64,000 nt of DNA from Lepus europaeus (lineage: Eukaryota; Chordata; Mammalia; Lagomorpha; Leporidae): contig NC_084836.1 in the NCBI RefSeq assembly GCF_033115175.1, positions 71,471,297 through 71,535,296 of the forward strand, written 5' to 3'. A program made the translations under genes and the position numbers. Under the pieces are notes generated by a model. The model was given only the letters and a program-made list of their open reading frames with translations, ran no database searches and was not told the origin of the DNA. Shown here one piece after another: positions 1-10,557 of this stretch (position 1 is the stretch's first letter; the number at the start of each line of letters is the position of its first letter).

Positions 1-131
1 TGTCCAATTATCTCAGTTTTGATTCATCTTAACAGCTTCTTTGCCATCTTGGAAATATAACTATTCTTAATTGAATGTTCTGGAGTACTATGGGCCCTTA
101 TAAGCATATTTATCATTTTCCTTTTGTTTTT

Positions 132-318
132 CTTGAAGATTTATCTATTTGAAAGGCAGAGTTGCAGAGAGAGTGAGAGATTGATTTTCCATCTACTGGT
201 TTACTCCCCAAATGGCCACAATGGCCAGGACCCAGCCAGGCTGAAGTCTGAAGCCAGTATCTCCATACTGGTCTTCCACATGGGTGGTAGGGACCCAAGC
301 ACTTGGGCCATCTTCTGC
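132..318 (-). mobile_element. CSINE, 5'-truncated
   Basis: On the + strand it starts with AAGATTTATCTATTTGAAAGGCAGAG (first 20: AAGATTTATCTATTTGAAAG), the reverse complement of the CSINE tail, and stops at GGGCCATCTTCTGCTG; the tRNA-like head is missing. Confidence 0.85.
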
Positions 319-322
319 TGAT

Positions 323-696
323 TTATGTAAGATATTTGTATTTGCCACAATGTCATTCTTTTGAATAGCTCTTAATTTCCTAGGAGTACTAGTGCTGTTT
401 GCTCAGCCCTACCTAACATTCTCCTAAGAGAGAACAGGTGTGATGTCCTTGATTTAATGAGATTGAGGACTCATTGAGAGTTAAGTGAGGACTGATTGAG
501 AATTAAGTGCTAGTAAATGACAGTTGTGTTTTGAGAAGTAACTTTGAAAATTACCAGTTGCATTTGGTTTTCTGTATCAGATGTATTTGAAATTATTTAC
601 TGTAGTCTAGACCTTGAGTTTTACATGGGTAGACAACTCTGTCTTATTTTGTACCTCTCATAGATCCTGTTTTATTTCCCTTGACCGTTTCTCCAG
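323..696. other. KANSL2 intron, nothing recognised
   Basis: AT-rich single-copy-looking intron sequence leading to a pyrimidine tract and the TCTCCAG acceptor at 691-696. Confidence 0.6.
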
Positions 697-3600
697 ATAT
701 CTGTCAGGATACGAATCAGGTTCTCTTCAAATGCTGCCAGGGATCTGAAGAGGTTCCCTGCAACAAGCCGGTTCCTGTAAGCCTCTCTGAGGATCCCTGC
801 TGCCCACTGCACTTCCAGTTGCCTCCTCAGATGTATAAGCCCGAGCAGGTACTGTCTGTGCCAGACGATCTGGAAGCCGGCCCCACGGATCTGTACTTGA
901 GTGCTTCTGAGCTTCAGCCCACTGAGAGTTTACCTCTGGAGTTCAGTGATGTAAGTTAGAGAAGCTCTGCTCTGCTTGGCCCTGGAGACAAGGCCTTATT
1001 TATTGGTGGTGAGAATAAGGTAGTTTTTTTTTTTTTTGTGGTCAGGAGAATTGAAGTGATAAGATGTGTGGTTATATTTGTATGTTAATGTGCTCATTTT
1101 GAGAGTTCTGTCCTATCCTTTTTCTTCTGCCTTTTTTTTTCTTGCTGTTTTTCTTACCTTTTTGGAGATATAATCAGATGCCATAAAGTCTGCTCTTTGA
1201 AAGCATATGAGTCAGTGTTCTAAAGTATGTTCCTAAGCTCCGCAACCATCAGCCCCAAGAGGAAGCCAAAGCCTATTAGCAGTCGCTCCTCATTTCTCCT
1301 CCCCTGTACCCTGTCAGCACACTGGTTGTCTTTCATGTGTAAACCTGCCTATTCTGGGCAGTGTATAAATATGGTCTTTGTCCAGCTTCTTTGACTTAGC
1401 AGTTTTTTAAGGCTTATCCATGTTGTAGTGTGTGTCAGGATATCATTCTTTTTTTTTTTTTGTGGCTGAATTAATTAACATTTAAATTATTTGAGGGGTA
1501 GAGAGAGTACCCCTTCCCCCAGTCTGCTGATTACTTCCCCAAATGCCCACACCAGCTGGGACTGGGCTGAGCTGGAGCTGGGAGCTGAGGACTCAGTCCA
1601 AGTCTGTCCAGGCTGAGTTAGGCTGCAGCCAGGAGCTCAGAACTCCATTTGAGCTTTCCTTGTGCAGGGACCCACATTCTTGAGCCACCATATGCTGCCT
1701 CCTAGGTTGTGTATTAGCGAAAGCTGGAGTTGAGAGTGGAGCTGAGATATGTGTGGAAGCAGCAGATGATGGCTCAGAAACTTTGAGTCCCTGCCAAGCA
1801 CATGGGAGACTCGGATGGAGTTCTTGGCTCCTGACTTTGGCCTGGCTATTGACACCATTTGGGGAGTGAGCAACATTAGGTTACGATATTGGTTAAAATG
1901 CCTGCATCCCATATCAGAGTACCTGGGTTTGTGTCCTGACTCTACCTTCTGACTCCAGCTTCCTGCTAATGGAGACCCTTGGGAGGTGCTCAAGTAGTTG
2001 GGTCCCTGGTATCCATGTGGGAAATGTGGATTAAGTTTCTGACTATCGGCTTTGATCTGGCCCAGTCATTGCTGTTGCAGGCATTTGGGGAGTGCACCAG
2101 AGGATTGGAGCCCTCTCTGTCTCAAATAATTAAACAGAAAAAGTTTCTTTCATAGATTGACCAAGTTTGAGAAGTAGAAAGGACCTTAGAGGCGACATAT
2201 TCCAGTGCTTCCCAAACTTCCAGTGAGGTTATGTTGAAGAGAGTAAGTGTATAGCCCTAGTTAGTGATTTTTGTCTACCACTTTATTTTATATAAGTGTT
2301 ACATAGCAATTCTCTTCAAATACTAATGTATGTGTGGAAACTCGCATGTTTTGTAGTCTGTATATACACATACTAGGTTAACTTCCTTTCTGATAATTTC
2401 TAGAGCCATTTCTTTTTTGACCTTTTTACTTTTCCTGTTTCACCAGTTTTTAACCACCTGCTATATAAAACAGTTTTGTACTTTTGCCATTGTAGTTTTA
2501 NNNNNNNNNNNNNNNNNNNNNNNNNNNNNNNNNNNNNNNNNNNNNNNNNNNNNNNNNNNNNNNNNNNNNNNNNNNNNNNNNNNNNNNNNNNNNNNNNNNN
2601 NNNNNNNNNNNNNNNNNNNNNNNNNNNNNNNNNNNNNNNNNNNNNNNNNNNNNNNNNNNNNNNNNNNNNNNNNNNNNNNNNNNNNNNNNNNNNNNNNNNN
2701 AATGATGTTTTCTTTCTCCAATCTTTGAGAATCCAGATTTTAAGAAGTATGACTGTTGTGTTCAGTGGCTGATGTGTTTATTCTTTAGAGGATGTTTAAG
2801 GAGAGCTAGGAATGTGAGATATTTCTGTGTGCAGTTTCCTGACAATAAGGAATCTTACTTTAAAAGAATTTTAAAAACATGTCATCAAGTTAGTTAACCT
2901 TTTTTGCAGCATAAATGTATGAGAAGTAACCTTATTTTTGAGAATCCAGTGAGTTTTTAAGTGGAGTTTTGTTGTTATAAGTTTAAAAATGACAAATAAT
3001 CATCTATTTGTAATTGGTCATCTGTTATGTTCACATGAATGTACTTTTTGATAAACTACATTGGTCATTAAAAAGCACAGTTTTAATCTTTGAGGATAAT
3101 TCTGAAAATGTTAACAAAATCCAGTTTACGGTAATTTTTGTACTCATAAATTTGGGATATACTTGTTATAAATCTTGTTAGAAAAATAATTTTTTGAATT
3201 ATTTAGATATCAAGCAAATTTAAGTACTCTCTGTTCTGCGAGTTTTTACTTGTGGGAAAATCAGGGAACAGTTCTAGGTAAAAATACGGCTTTTCATTCT
3301 GGATATTTGCTGTTTTCTATCCTTTGATCCAAGAATGACTGGCAAATATAGCAACATAATCCTTAATTCCATTACTTTGAGCTTTTACTGGCTCTTTTTG
3401 GGTCATTTTTGGGATAAGAACAAAACATGGGGCCAGCTTTGTGGTAGTAGGTAAAGTCTGCAGCATTGGCACCCCATATGGGTGCCGGTTTGTGCCTAGC
3501 TTCTCCACTTCTGATCCAATTCCCTGCTGATGGCCTGGGAAAAGCAGTGTAGATAGTCTAAATGTTTGAGGCCCTGCCACCCATGTAGGAGACTGAGAAG

Positions 3601-6600
3601 CTCCTGGCTCCTGACTTCAATCTGGCCCAGCCCAGGCAGTTGTGGACATCTGAGGAGTGAACCAGCGAAAGGAAGATCTCTCTCTCTCTCTCTTTCTCTC
3701 TAGTTCTGACTTTAAGTAAATAAGTGATTTTTTTTTTTTAAAGATGTGTTTATTTATTTGAGAGGCAGAGAAAGAGAAGTCTTCCATCTACTGATTCACT
3801 CCCCAGTTGGCTGCTCCGATCCAAAGCCAGGAGCCAGCAGCTTCCTCCAGGTCTCCCACGCGGATGCAGGGGCCCAGGGACTTGGGCCATCTTCTACTGC
3901 TTTCCCAGGCCATAGCAGAGAGCTGGATCCGAAGTGGAGCAGCTGGGATAGGAATGGAGGTGGGTGGTAAGTGAGGACGGCTGTGCTTTTTAAGCCTCTT
4001 CACTGTTCCTGGGGATGAAGCCTCTGGAAATGGTTCTTCCTGTAGTCTGAAGAGAGAAATATATGCCAGATCCCTCTGCTCTCAGAGGAAGTTATAAAGT
4101 TGGGGTGCAAGTTGTGAGCGAGGAAACCTGGGTCTTTGCTTTTTTGGAGTTGCTTCTGGGGGTGAAGCCCTGGGTGTTTCCTGCAGGTGTTCTGCCATTT
4201 CTGTGGTACAGAGGCCTTGTGTCTAATCCTTGAGCTCCCAGTGAGTCATGGGGAACCTTAGAATTGGTTCCCTTCACAGGGAGTAGCTGGGTTTTGGGGT
4301 TCCCTTCCCAATTTTACAGCATAGCAGTTGGGTCAGGGTGTGTGCCTCACCATTCTTCTGCCTTGCCTGCTTGTTAGATAGGAATGTTTTCTCAGTTACC
4401 TGGTGGGTAGGTGTCCCAGCTGGTTTCTGACTTTTCTGAGGGGATAAGGACTTAACCAAAATCATGTTGGCCATTCAGAGGAACTTGAGTTTTTGATCTA
4501 CACCCCTTCCCTCCCCAAGCCTGTCTGCTTTTGGCTATTTGGGTGTTACTCAGACAATCTTGCCGTGCCTAATGTTTAAAGCAGTGTTTATGTTCGTGCT
4601 GGCCCATGGTAGATTCACAACTAGTAAACTTAGATGTAGGCTGCAGTTTGGTTCAGAGGGAATATGTTTTTTTTGTTTTTTTTTTTTACAGAGTGGACAG
4701 TGAGAGAGACAGGGAGAAAGGTCTTCCTTTTCCGTTGGTTCACTCCCCAGTGGCCGCTGTGGCAGGTGCGCTGCGGCAGGTGCACTGCGGCTGGCGCACC
4801 ACGCTGATCCGAAGCCAGGAGCCAGGTGCTTCTCCTTGTCTCCCATGTGGGTGCAGGGCCCAAGCACTTGGGCCATCCTCCACTGCACTCCCGGGCCACA
4901 GCAGAGAGCTGGACAGAAAGAGGAGCGACCGGGACAGAATCCAGTGCCCCGACTGGGACTAGAACCCAGGGTGCTGGCACCGCAGCCGGAGGATTAGCCT
5001 ATTGAGCCACGGCGCTGGCCGGGAATATGCTTTCTTAAAAAAATTTTTTGTGGTAAATATATAACACTGCTTTAACTGTTCTAACCATTTAAAAAAATTT
5101 TTTTTTTTTTTTTTTTTTTTTTTGTATTTGAAAGTTACAGAGACACAGAGGCAGAGAGAAAGTAGGGGTGAGTGGTAGGGGTGTCTTCCATTTGCTGGTT
5201 CATTCCTGAAATGGCTGCAATTGCTAGACCTGGGCCCACCCAAAGCCAGGAACCAGGAGCTTCATCTGGGTCTGCCATGTGGGTACAGGGACCCAGGGAC
5301 TTGGGCCATCTTCCAATGCTTTCCCAGGTGCATTAGCAGGAAGCTGGATTGGAAATGGAGCATCCGAGACTTGAACTGGTGCCCATATGGGATGCAGGTG
5401 CTGCAGCTGGTAGCTTTACCCATTACACCATACTACTGGCCCCTGTTCTAACCATTTTGAAGTGTACAATTTCAGTGTCTGCAACCATCACCACTCTTCC
5501 TTTTCTAGAACTTTTCCATCAACCCAAACAGAAAAACTATACCGATTGAATAATAATTCTGTCTCCTATCCACCAGTCCCTGGCAAACACTGTTCTACTT
5601 TGTCACTATGAATTTCCCCGGGGATTTGCTGTTTTTAAGTCACTGTAATGGTTTTGCTTTTATACTTGGCAGCAAGAAAAAATTCACAGTGATTTTGGAT
5701 CTTGTTTGTTGGACATTCTGGTAAAATTCTCTTTTGCTTGACAGTAGGCAAGAGTTGGTGAGACCATGGAGTTGCTGTGAAGTTTGCTGCAGAATGTGCC
5801 CGCGTTGGCTTCTTAGTTCCCTCTGGTTGCTCATGAGCTTCTCTCTCTTCCCTAGGACTTGGATGTTGTGGGTGATGGTATGCAGTGCCCTCCGTCACCC
5901 CTGCTTTTTGATCCTTCACTCGCCCTTGAAGATCATTCAATCAAAGAAATGGCTGGAGGCCCAGCGGATATCTTGGCAAGTGAACAGTCCCAGCCAAGTT
6001 TCCCTCATGTAGAGACTGAGTTAGGCAGAGGGCTCCCTGCTGGCTGGCAGGAAGCAGGTGTCATCACAAGTAGACCATAAAGATGCCCCGGAAAGGTGGC
6101 TTTCACTCAGTGAATTTCCATGGGAGGCAGGTACTTGAAAAAAAGCCTGTTTCTGCTGCTGAGTGTCCTGTTGCTCTAATCCTGCAGATGGGCCCTTAGA
6201 GCACCTGGTGCCTCCAACCCTCATTCCAGAGTAGGAATTGAAGTAAAAGGTTGAGTCCAAATAAGTACAAACCCAAAGAGTTTTACCTATTCATTGTCAG
6301 TGTATTTGAAGTTAGAATTGAAGGATAAAATTTGTATTACTTCATAATAATAATAAATTAATTACGTATTAACTGAACAGAAAGAAGTTGAGACAGTGGA
6401 TCTAGGTAAATCGTGCCATTTAAGGGAGTTGAGCTCTGAGCCTGTTCGACTGTAGAATGATTTGGCTTCTCTCTCTGAGCTGTGGGTGGGGTACCAGTGG
6501 CCCTGACTGAAGACCAGCAGTTACTCTCTGGCTGTTGGTTTCAAGCAGAGGCCTAAAGTATGGTCTTTCTGTGTCTGCTGGCTGCTCTGGAACCTTGGCA

Positions 6601-6979
6601 GAGAATGGCTGTTTGATTCAGAAGAAACAAACCATAGCTCTGTCTCCCAATGGGAGAGCCTCAGGAGTGCTGTAAGTAGTAACTGGCTTTAAGGGACAGG
6701 CATAGCTAAGAATGGGAGAACTGCGCGGAGTTGCTTTATTTCTGTTGCCTTGTTCTTACTGCTGTAAATGGGCCTTGATACATCAGGCTCATGTTTCATA
6801 ATGAACTAATGAATTTCTAACCACAGTGCCTTTCTTTGTTTTAACAGGGCCAGATGCAGATGGCTGGAGAAGGGTGCAGATCCCAGGGATCTCGAAATCC
6901 TGAGAAAGCCTCTGCACAGTTGCCTCAGAGTGGCTTGGCCACTGCAAATGGGAAGCCAGAACCTACGTCCATCAGTTGA
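697..6979 (+). CDS. KANSL2: KAT8 regulatory NSL complex subunit 2, last three coding exons (5'-partial)
   Basis: KANSL2 is a nuclear subunit of the NSL complex, which carries the histone H4 acetyltransferase KAT8/MOF. Coding exons read here are 697-950, 5856-5975 and 6848-6979 (stop TGA 6977-6979), about 167 codons of a protein I recall as about 490 residues in human; earlier exons lie left of the window. The first exon begins after a TCTCCAG acceptor inside a codon and contains Cys/His-rich sequence ([18 protein letters not shown]) that would be the end of the second C3HC3H-type zinc-binding domain. The exons join in frame (EFSD/DLDVV; ADIL/GQMQMAG), and the C-terminus ends KPEPTSIS. Intron 950/5856 has GT-AG borders. 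The last intron starts GCAAGT at 5976, an apparent GC donor; a GT four bases on would shift the frame. Identification is from remembered human sequence and from synteny with LALBA. Confidence 0.93.
1145..1445 (+). mobile_element. Old L1M-type 3' end (decayed)
   Basis: Phrases such as GCAACCATCAGCCCC, AGCAGTCGCTCCTCATT and CCTGCCTATTCTGGGCA follow the order of a widespread old mammalian L1 3' end. A related copy lies at 5446-5640. Confidence 0.5.
1470..1700 (-). mobile_element. Old CSINE-like copy, diverged
   Basis: TTATTTGAGGGGTAGAGAGAG, then CTGCTGATTACTTCCCCAAATG and CAGGGACCCACATTCTTGAG keep the order of an antisense CSINE but with heavy divergence. Confidence 0.55.
1765..1882 (+). mobile_element. 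CSINE 3' part, old
   Basis: TGAGTCCCTGCCAAGCACATGG to TTGGGGAGTGAGCAACA corresponds to the middle and 3' part of a sense CSINE; the head is lost. Confidence 0.6.
1885..2146 (+). mobile_element. CSINE, old
   Basis: TTGGTTAAAATGCCTGCATCCC (head), GGGTCCCTGGTATCCATGTG (middle) and CTCTCTGTCTCAAATAATTAAA (tail) are all in CSINE order. Confidence 0.7.
2150..3427. other. KANSL2 intron, nothing recognised apart from the gap
   Basis: AT-rich sequence without a coding frame, RNA gene or clear repeat on either side of the N run. Confidence 0.5.
2501..2700. other. Assembly gap (200 N)
   Basis: Exactly 200 N, inside KANSL2 intron 950-5856. The round length suggests a gap of unknown true size. Apparent reading frames across it are artefacts. 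Confidence 1.
3429..3728 (+). mobile_element. CSINE, full length
   Basis: Runs from GGGGCCAGCTTTGTGGTAGT through a (TC)n tract to an A/T-rich tail, and directly abuts an antisense CSINE. Confidence 0.88.
3729..3955 (-). mobile_element. CSINE, head missing
   Basis: Poly-T, AAGATGTGTTTATTTATTTG, then CSINE body to GGATCCGAAGTGGAGCAGC; stops before the tRNA-like head. With the preceding copy it forms a tail-to-tail SINE pair, an inverted repeat inside the intron. Confidence 0.87.
3956..4657. other. KANSL2 intron, nothing recognised
   Basis: No coding frame with family resemblance and no clear repeat. Base composition is near 50% GC, higher than the flanking intron. Confidence 0.5.
4667..5020 (-). 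mobile_element. CSINE2-type (young), full length
   Basis: Has the young-subfamily features AGAGTGGACAGTGAGAGAG and, at the head, GGATTAGCCTATTGAGCCAC. Flanked by the TSD GGGAATATG at 4658-4666 and 5021-5029. Confidence 0.92.
5091..5442 (-). mobile_element. CSINE, full length, inside an old L1
   Basis: Poly-T to head (CATTACACCATACTACTGGCC). A perfect 15-bp TSD CTGTTCTAACCATTT lies at 5076-5090 and 5443-5457. It splits the L1M fragment whose parts lie at 5036-5090 and 5443-5640. Confidence 0.93.
5443..5640 (+). mobile_element. Old L1M-type 3' end, split by a SINE
   Basis: TGAAGTGTACAATTTCAGTG, GCAACCATCACCACTC and CCTGGCAAACACTGTTCTAC are typical of an old mammalian L1 3' end. The left part is 5036-5090. 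Confidence 0.6.
5976..6847. other. KANSL2: KANSL2 last intron (872 bp, GC-AG)
   Basis: Single-copy-looking intron between GCAAGT at 5976 and TTTAACAG ending 6847. If retained, the upstream exon frame stays open to TAA at 6078-6080 and would give a different C-terminus ending TSRP. No repeat is recognised. Confidence 0.7.
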
Positions 6980-7550
6980 CAGTTTGCTTTGAAAACGATT
7001 TGACTTTGGTGGATTTTAATTTCCCATTCTTCAGAAAAATGTCTCTGATCATCTCTCACTGTTTATGGCAATCCAGACTACCTTGGTTTTCTTCTGGGTT
7101 ACTAAGTCCTGCAGTCAGACATGAAACCAGATTTGGGGAGAGTGGAATAGTATTGTCAGAGTCGTGGGGCTCTTCCTACCCTGGGCAAGGAAGAGCAAGG
7201 AGGAAGAGGATCCCTTGTCAAAGCTGGGAGTGAATGCATGTCTGTAATGGGGTTTCTCAAGTCACATTCAGGGATCCACGCAGGTGAGGACTGTTTATGG
7301 ATGGTGCCCTTGAAGTACTGGTGGCCCCAATGCCTGGCTGTCTCTGAGGCTGAGGGGATTGTAGCCCTTCCTCTTCCGCTGAATTGGGCCATCTGACACC
7401 TCCTCCTCCGAGGAAACGGCTCACGGGTCTGGGCTCTCCCTAACTATCCATCTGTTCCTAACCTATGTCAATTTCTGTGGTTGTTTATCTTATGTAAGAT
7501 ATAGTAAAACTTTATTGTATATAGTTTCTATTAAATGTTACGAAAATGTA
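6980..7550 (+). other. KANSL2: KANSL2 3' UTR and poly(A) signal
   Basis: Non-repetitive sequence follows the stop codon. A canonical-variant ATTAAA hexamer lies at 7530-7535, followed within about 60 bases by a T/GT-rich stretch typical of a cleavage-stimulation element. Cleavage is therefore expected near 7550. The short reading frames in this stretch show no family resemblance. Confidence 0.75.
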
Positions 7551-7899
7551 AAACAGTCACCTGACCTGAATGAATATTTTGTTTGTATTTGAGAGTGTCT
7601 TTTTTTTTTTTCCCCTTGGTTTTAGAGAGCTGTCTCTGATGGGAAAGGGAAAATTAGATACAGGCCCATCCTAAGAAGTAAGTAAATTCAATAGTTGTAG
7701 TTTTGGTTTTGAGGATAAGGTAAACACCTGGAAGAAATAAATGAAGAGGTGTGGGGAGTCTTTACTCAAGCTAGCCAGTCCCACTTAGCCTCCTGTTCAC
7801 CCTCTAGTCTGTGTTCCGTACCCTGTGTTTCCCTCTCAGAACTGATGCTTGGTTGTATGTCAAAATTTTTTATTTCTTAAATTATGCATTATAAATATA
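7551..7899. other. Downstream of KANSL2, nothing recognised
   Basis: Poly-T and AT-rich spacer without coding or clear repeat content. Confidence 0.5.
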
Positions 7900-8190
7900 T
7901 TCACTTTCTGTGAAAGGCAGAGACAGATACTCTTACCTGCTGATTTACTCCCTAAATGCCCCACATAGCCAGGGCTGGGTTAGGCTGACGCCAGGAACCC
8001 GGAACTCAGTCCAGGTCTCCCATGAGAGCGGTAGGGACCCCAGGACTTGAACCATCTGCTACCTCATGGGTTGAGCAACTAGCAGGAAGCTGGAACTGAA
8101 GCAGAACTGGAACAGAAACCTGGGCATTGTGGTGTGGGATGCAGGCGTCCCAAGTGGTGCTTTAAGTGTTGCGCAAAATGTGCCCCTCAG
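7900..8190 (-). mobile_element. Old CSINE
   Basis: CTTTCTGTGAAAGGCAGAGA, CTGCTGATTTACTCCCTAAATG and GGAAGCTGGAACTGAAGC are in antisense CSINE order; diverged, old subfamily with the GTGCCCCTC head. Confidence 0.75.
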
Positions 8191-8368
8191 AATTCTTCAG
8201 GACTTAGGAATATACGTGTGATATCCATAGAAATTGGGCCTGCTGCTAGGTTACTGAGATAGGGCCTAAACTGTCAAGATATTTTGCTGCTGCATCTTAG
8301 AGTTAAAATAGCAGTTAAGGTTAAGGTAGTTGTGCTACAAATTGTCTTATTTCTGTAGTGCACTATAA

Positions 8369-8774
8369 CCAGGAAGCTGAAAGATTCTATGAAATGGACA
8401 TTGATACTGCTTTACAAGAGGTGCTGAAGGCCACCCTCATCCACAGTGGCCTCGCACGTGGAATTCGTGAGCCACCAAAGCCTCAGACACGCACCAAGCC
8501 TGTCTTTGCATGCTTGTGTCTAACTATGGTGACCCGGTACAGGGGGAGGCTCTGTGCTGAATCCCAGGTCAACCTCATTAAGGTTGATGACAAGACACTT
8601 GGTGAATGGGTGGGGCTCTGTGAGATTGACCAAGAGAGGAGACCCCCGTAAGACGGTCAGTTGCAGTTGTGTAGTGGTTAGGGATTACGGTGAAGAATCT
8701 CAGGCCAAGGATCTCCTCGAAGAAAACTTAAATACAAGAAATGAACAAATGAAAACTTGGCTCACACACAAAAA
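8369..8774 (+). pseudogene. RPS12: RPS12 processed pseudogene
   Basis: An intronless copy of ribosomal protein eS12 mRNA. Recognisable peptides in order: [46 protein letters not shown], then in another frame [22 protein letters not shown]. The 3' end continues into the short RPS12 UTR (TTGGCTCACA) and a few A. The N-terminal codons are altered, the central part is shortened and scrambled relative to the parent, and an extra base near 8646 creates TAA and a frameshift, so no functional protein is expected. It is an L1-type retrocopy between KANSL2 and LALBA. Its many substitutions suggest an old copy. Confidence 0.88.
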
Positions 8775-8885
8775 TGTAACTCTTGGAAGGTCATCAGATG
8801 AATTCCTGGGGAGGTTGCCTCTGATAGGTCTTCCAGTGATAGCGATCAGTGTGTCGTTCTGTTCCTGCTGCTCCGGTTTTCTGGT

Positions 8886-9120
8886 TTGGTTATTTATTTG
8901 AAAGGACAGGGCCGCTGGAAGCCAGGAGCCTGGAACTACATCTGCATCTCATCTATGAGTGTCGCGGAGGGTCAAGTACTTGGGCTGTCTTCCACTGGTT
9001 TCCCAGGTGCATTAGCAGGGAGCTGGATTGAAAGTGAAGCAGCTGGGACTTGAACTGGTGCCCATATAAGATGCTGACATTGCAGGTGGTGGCTTAACCT
9101 GCTGCAATATAACGCCCACC
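8886..9120 (-). mobile_element. CSINE with internal deletion
   Basis: TTATTTATTTGAAAGGACAG jumps to GCCGCTGGAAGCCAGGAGCC, so about 80 bases near the tail are missing; the head ends AACGCCCACC. Confidence 0.83.
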
Positions 9121-9137
9121 GAGAGACAAACATTCTT

Positions 9138-9424
9138 TTTTTAAAATTTATTTGACAGAGATAAAGATCTTCCTTCTGCTGGTTCACCCCCTAAGTGGCT
9201 GCTACGGCCGGAACTGCACTGATCCGAAGCCAGGAGCCAGGTGCTTCCTCCTGGTCTCCCATGTGGGTGCAGGGCCCAAGCACTTGGGCCATCCTCCACT
9301 GCCTTCCCAGGCCACAGCAGAGAGCTGGCCTGGAAGAGGAGTAACTGGGACTAGAACCGGCGCCCATATGGGATGCCGGTGCTGCAGGTGGAGGATTAAC
9401 CAAGTGAGCCGCAGTGCTGGCCCT
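9138..9424 (-). mobile_element. CSINE
   Basis: Flanked by a perfect 15-bp TSD GAGACAAACATTCTT (9123-9137 and 9425-9439). The body is intact from TTTAAAATTTATTTGACAG to GCAGTGCTGGCCC. Confidence 0.93.
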
Positions 9425-9439
9425 GAGACAAACATTCTT

Positions 9440-10055
9440 AATACCACTATGTGTTAAGAACTTGAGTGCTCCTGCAATAAGGATTGCTTTCAGTTCTAAC
9501 AAAATGATCTAAATGGTTAAATCAAGTAACAGGCCATGAACATTTTCTGAGGGCTGGAGGCCGGGGAACCTGTACTCAGTACCGCAGAAATTCTCGCAGC
9601 CGCTGGCGAGTGGAGATTACCCACAGCTAACGTTTTCTAAGGTTACGTCAGCACAGGGAGATGAGCACTGGGTAACACGGGCTTCAGACTGCACCTTGCT
9701 GCTGAGTCTTGGCCCAAGCAAAGGCTACCTGTATCCTTGCTGTGCTCAGCAGCCTGAGGGGATGTGTCTGTGCTGTGAGGGAGCTGCGAGTGAGCTGGTT
9801 CCTCTGGAAGCAGTCTGGGTGGCACACTGCCTTGGCTGCCAATTCCATGAATTCCATGACTCCTAAGAGGTCTGCTTTAGGAGAAATTTAGAAGGATGAA
9901 TTACAGGCCCTTTTGCTGCTGTTTGTCTTGGAGCCACAACTGGTAGTCAATACCCTCCTCCACCAAATACTCAAAAATTCCTTCAGGCCTTTGTTGTCAG
10001 TGATGACAGATCTGGAGCTTACCTGATGGTGTGAACCTACCTTCCACTCCTGAGG
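9440..10055. other. Intergenic, nothing recognised
   Basis: No coding frame with family resemblance and no clear repeat. Confidence 0.5.
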
Positions 10056-10356
10056 AGTTTTTTTTTTTTTTTTAAATATAATTTGAAAGGCAGAGTTACA
10101 GAGAGGAGGACAGAGTGAGGAGGAGAGACAGCTTCGATTTGCTGGTTCACTCAAATGGCTGCAATGGCCAGGGCAGGGCCAGCCTGAAGCCAGGATCCAG
10201 AAGCTTCTTCCAGGTCTCCCATGTGGGTGCAGGGGCCCAGAAACTTGGGCCATCCCATGCACATCAGCAGGGAGCTGGCTAGGAAGTGGAGCATTTGGGA
10301 CTTGAACCAGCATCCACATGGGATGCGGGGGTGCTGCAGGCTGTGGCTTAACTTGC
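10056..10356 (-). mobile_element. CSINE
   Basis: Poly-T, AATTTGAAAGGCAGAGTTAC, CSINE body and a head ending CTGTGGCTTAACTTGCATTG. It abuts part of another copy. Confidence 0.85.
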
Positions 10357-10361
10357 ATTGG

Positions 10362-10506
10362 CAGAAACTCCCATGTGGGTAGCCGAGGCCCAGTCACTTG
10401 AGCTATCATGTACTACCTCGCAGTCAGGACTCATTAGCAGGGAGCTGGGTCAAAAGTGGAGGTTCCGGGAGTGGCAGCTTAACTCATTGTGCCACAACAC
10501 CATACC
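10362..10506 (-). mobile_element. CSINE, head half
   Basis: CTCCCATGTGGGTAGCCGAG to GTGCCACAACACCATACC is the head-proximal half of an antisense CSINE; the tail half is missing. Confidence 0.75.
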
Positions 10507-10557
10507 TTTAAAAGAAAGTATGTATATATGTATGTGTATGTACATGCACATTTTTTA

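Noticed and set aside
2417-2772. Open frames crossing 2501-2700
   Set aside because: They consist mainly of unknown bases of the assembly gap.
9888-10409. 173-codon - strand open frame
   Set aside because: Most of it is antisense CSINE; no independent evidence for coding.
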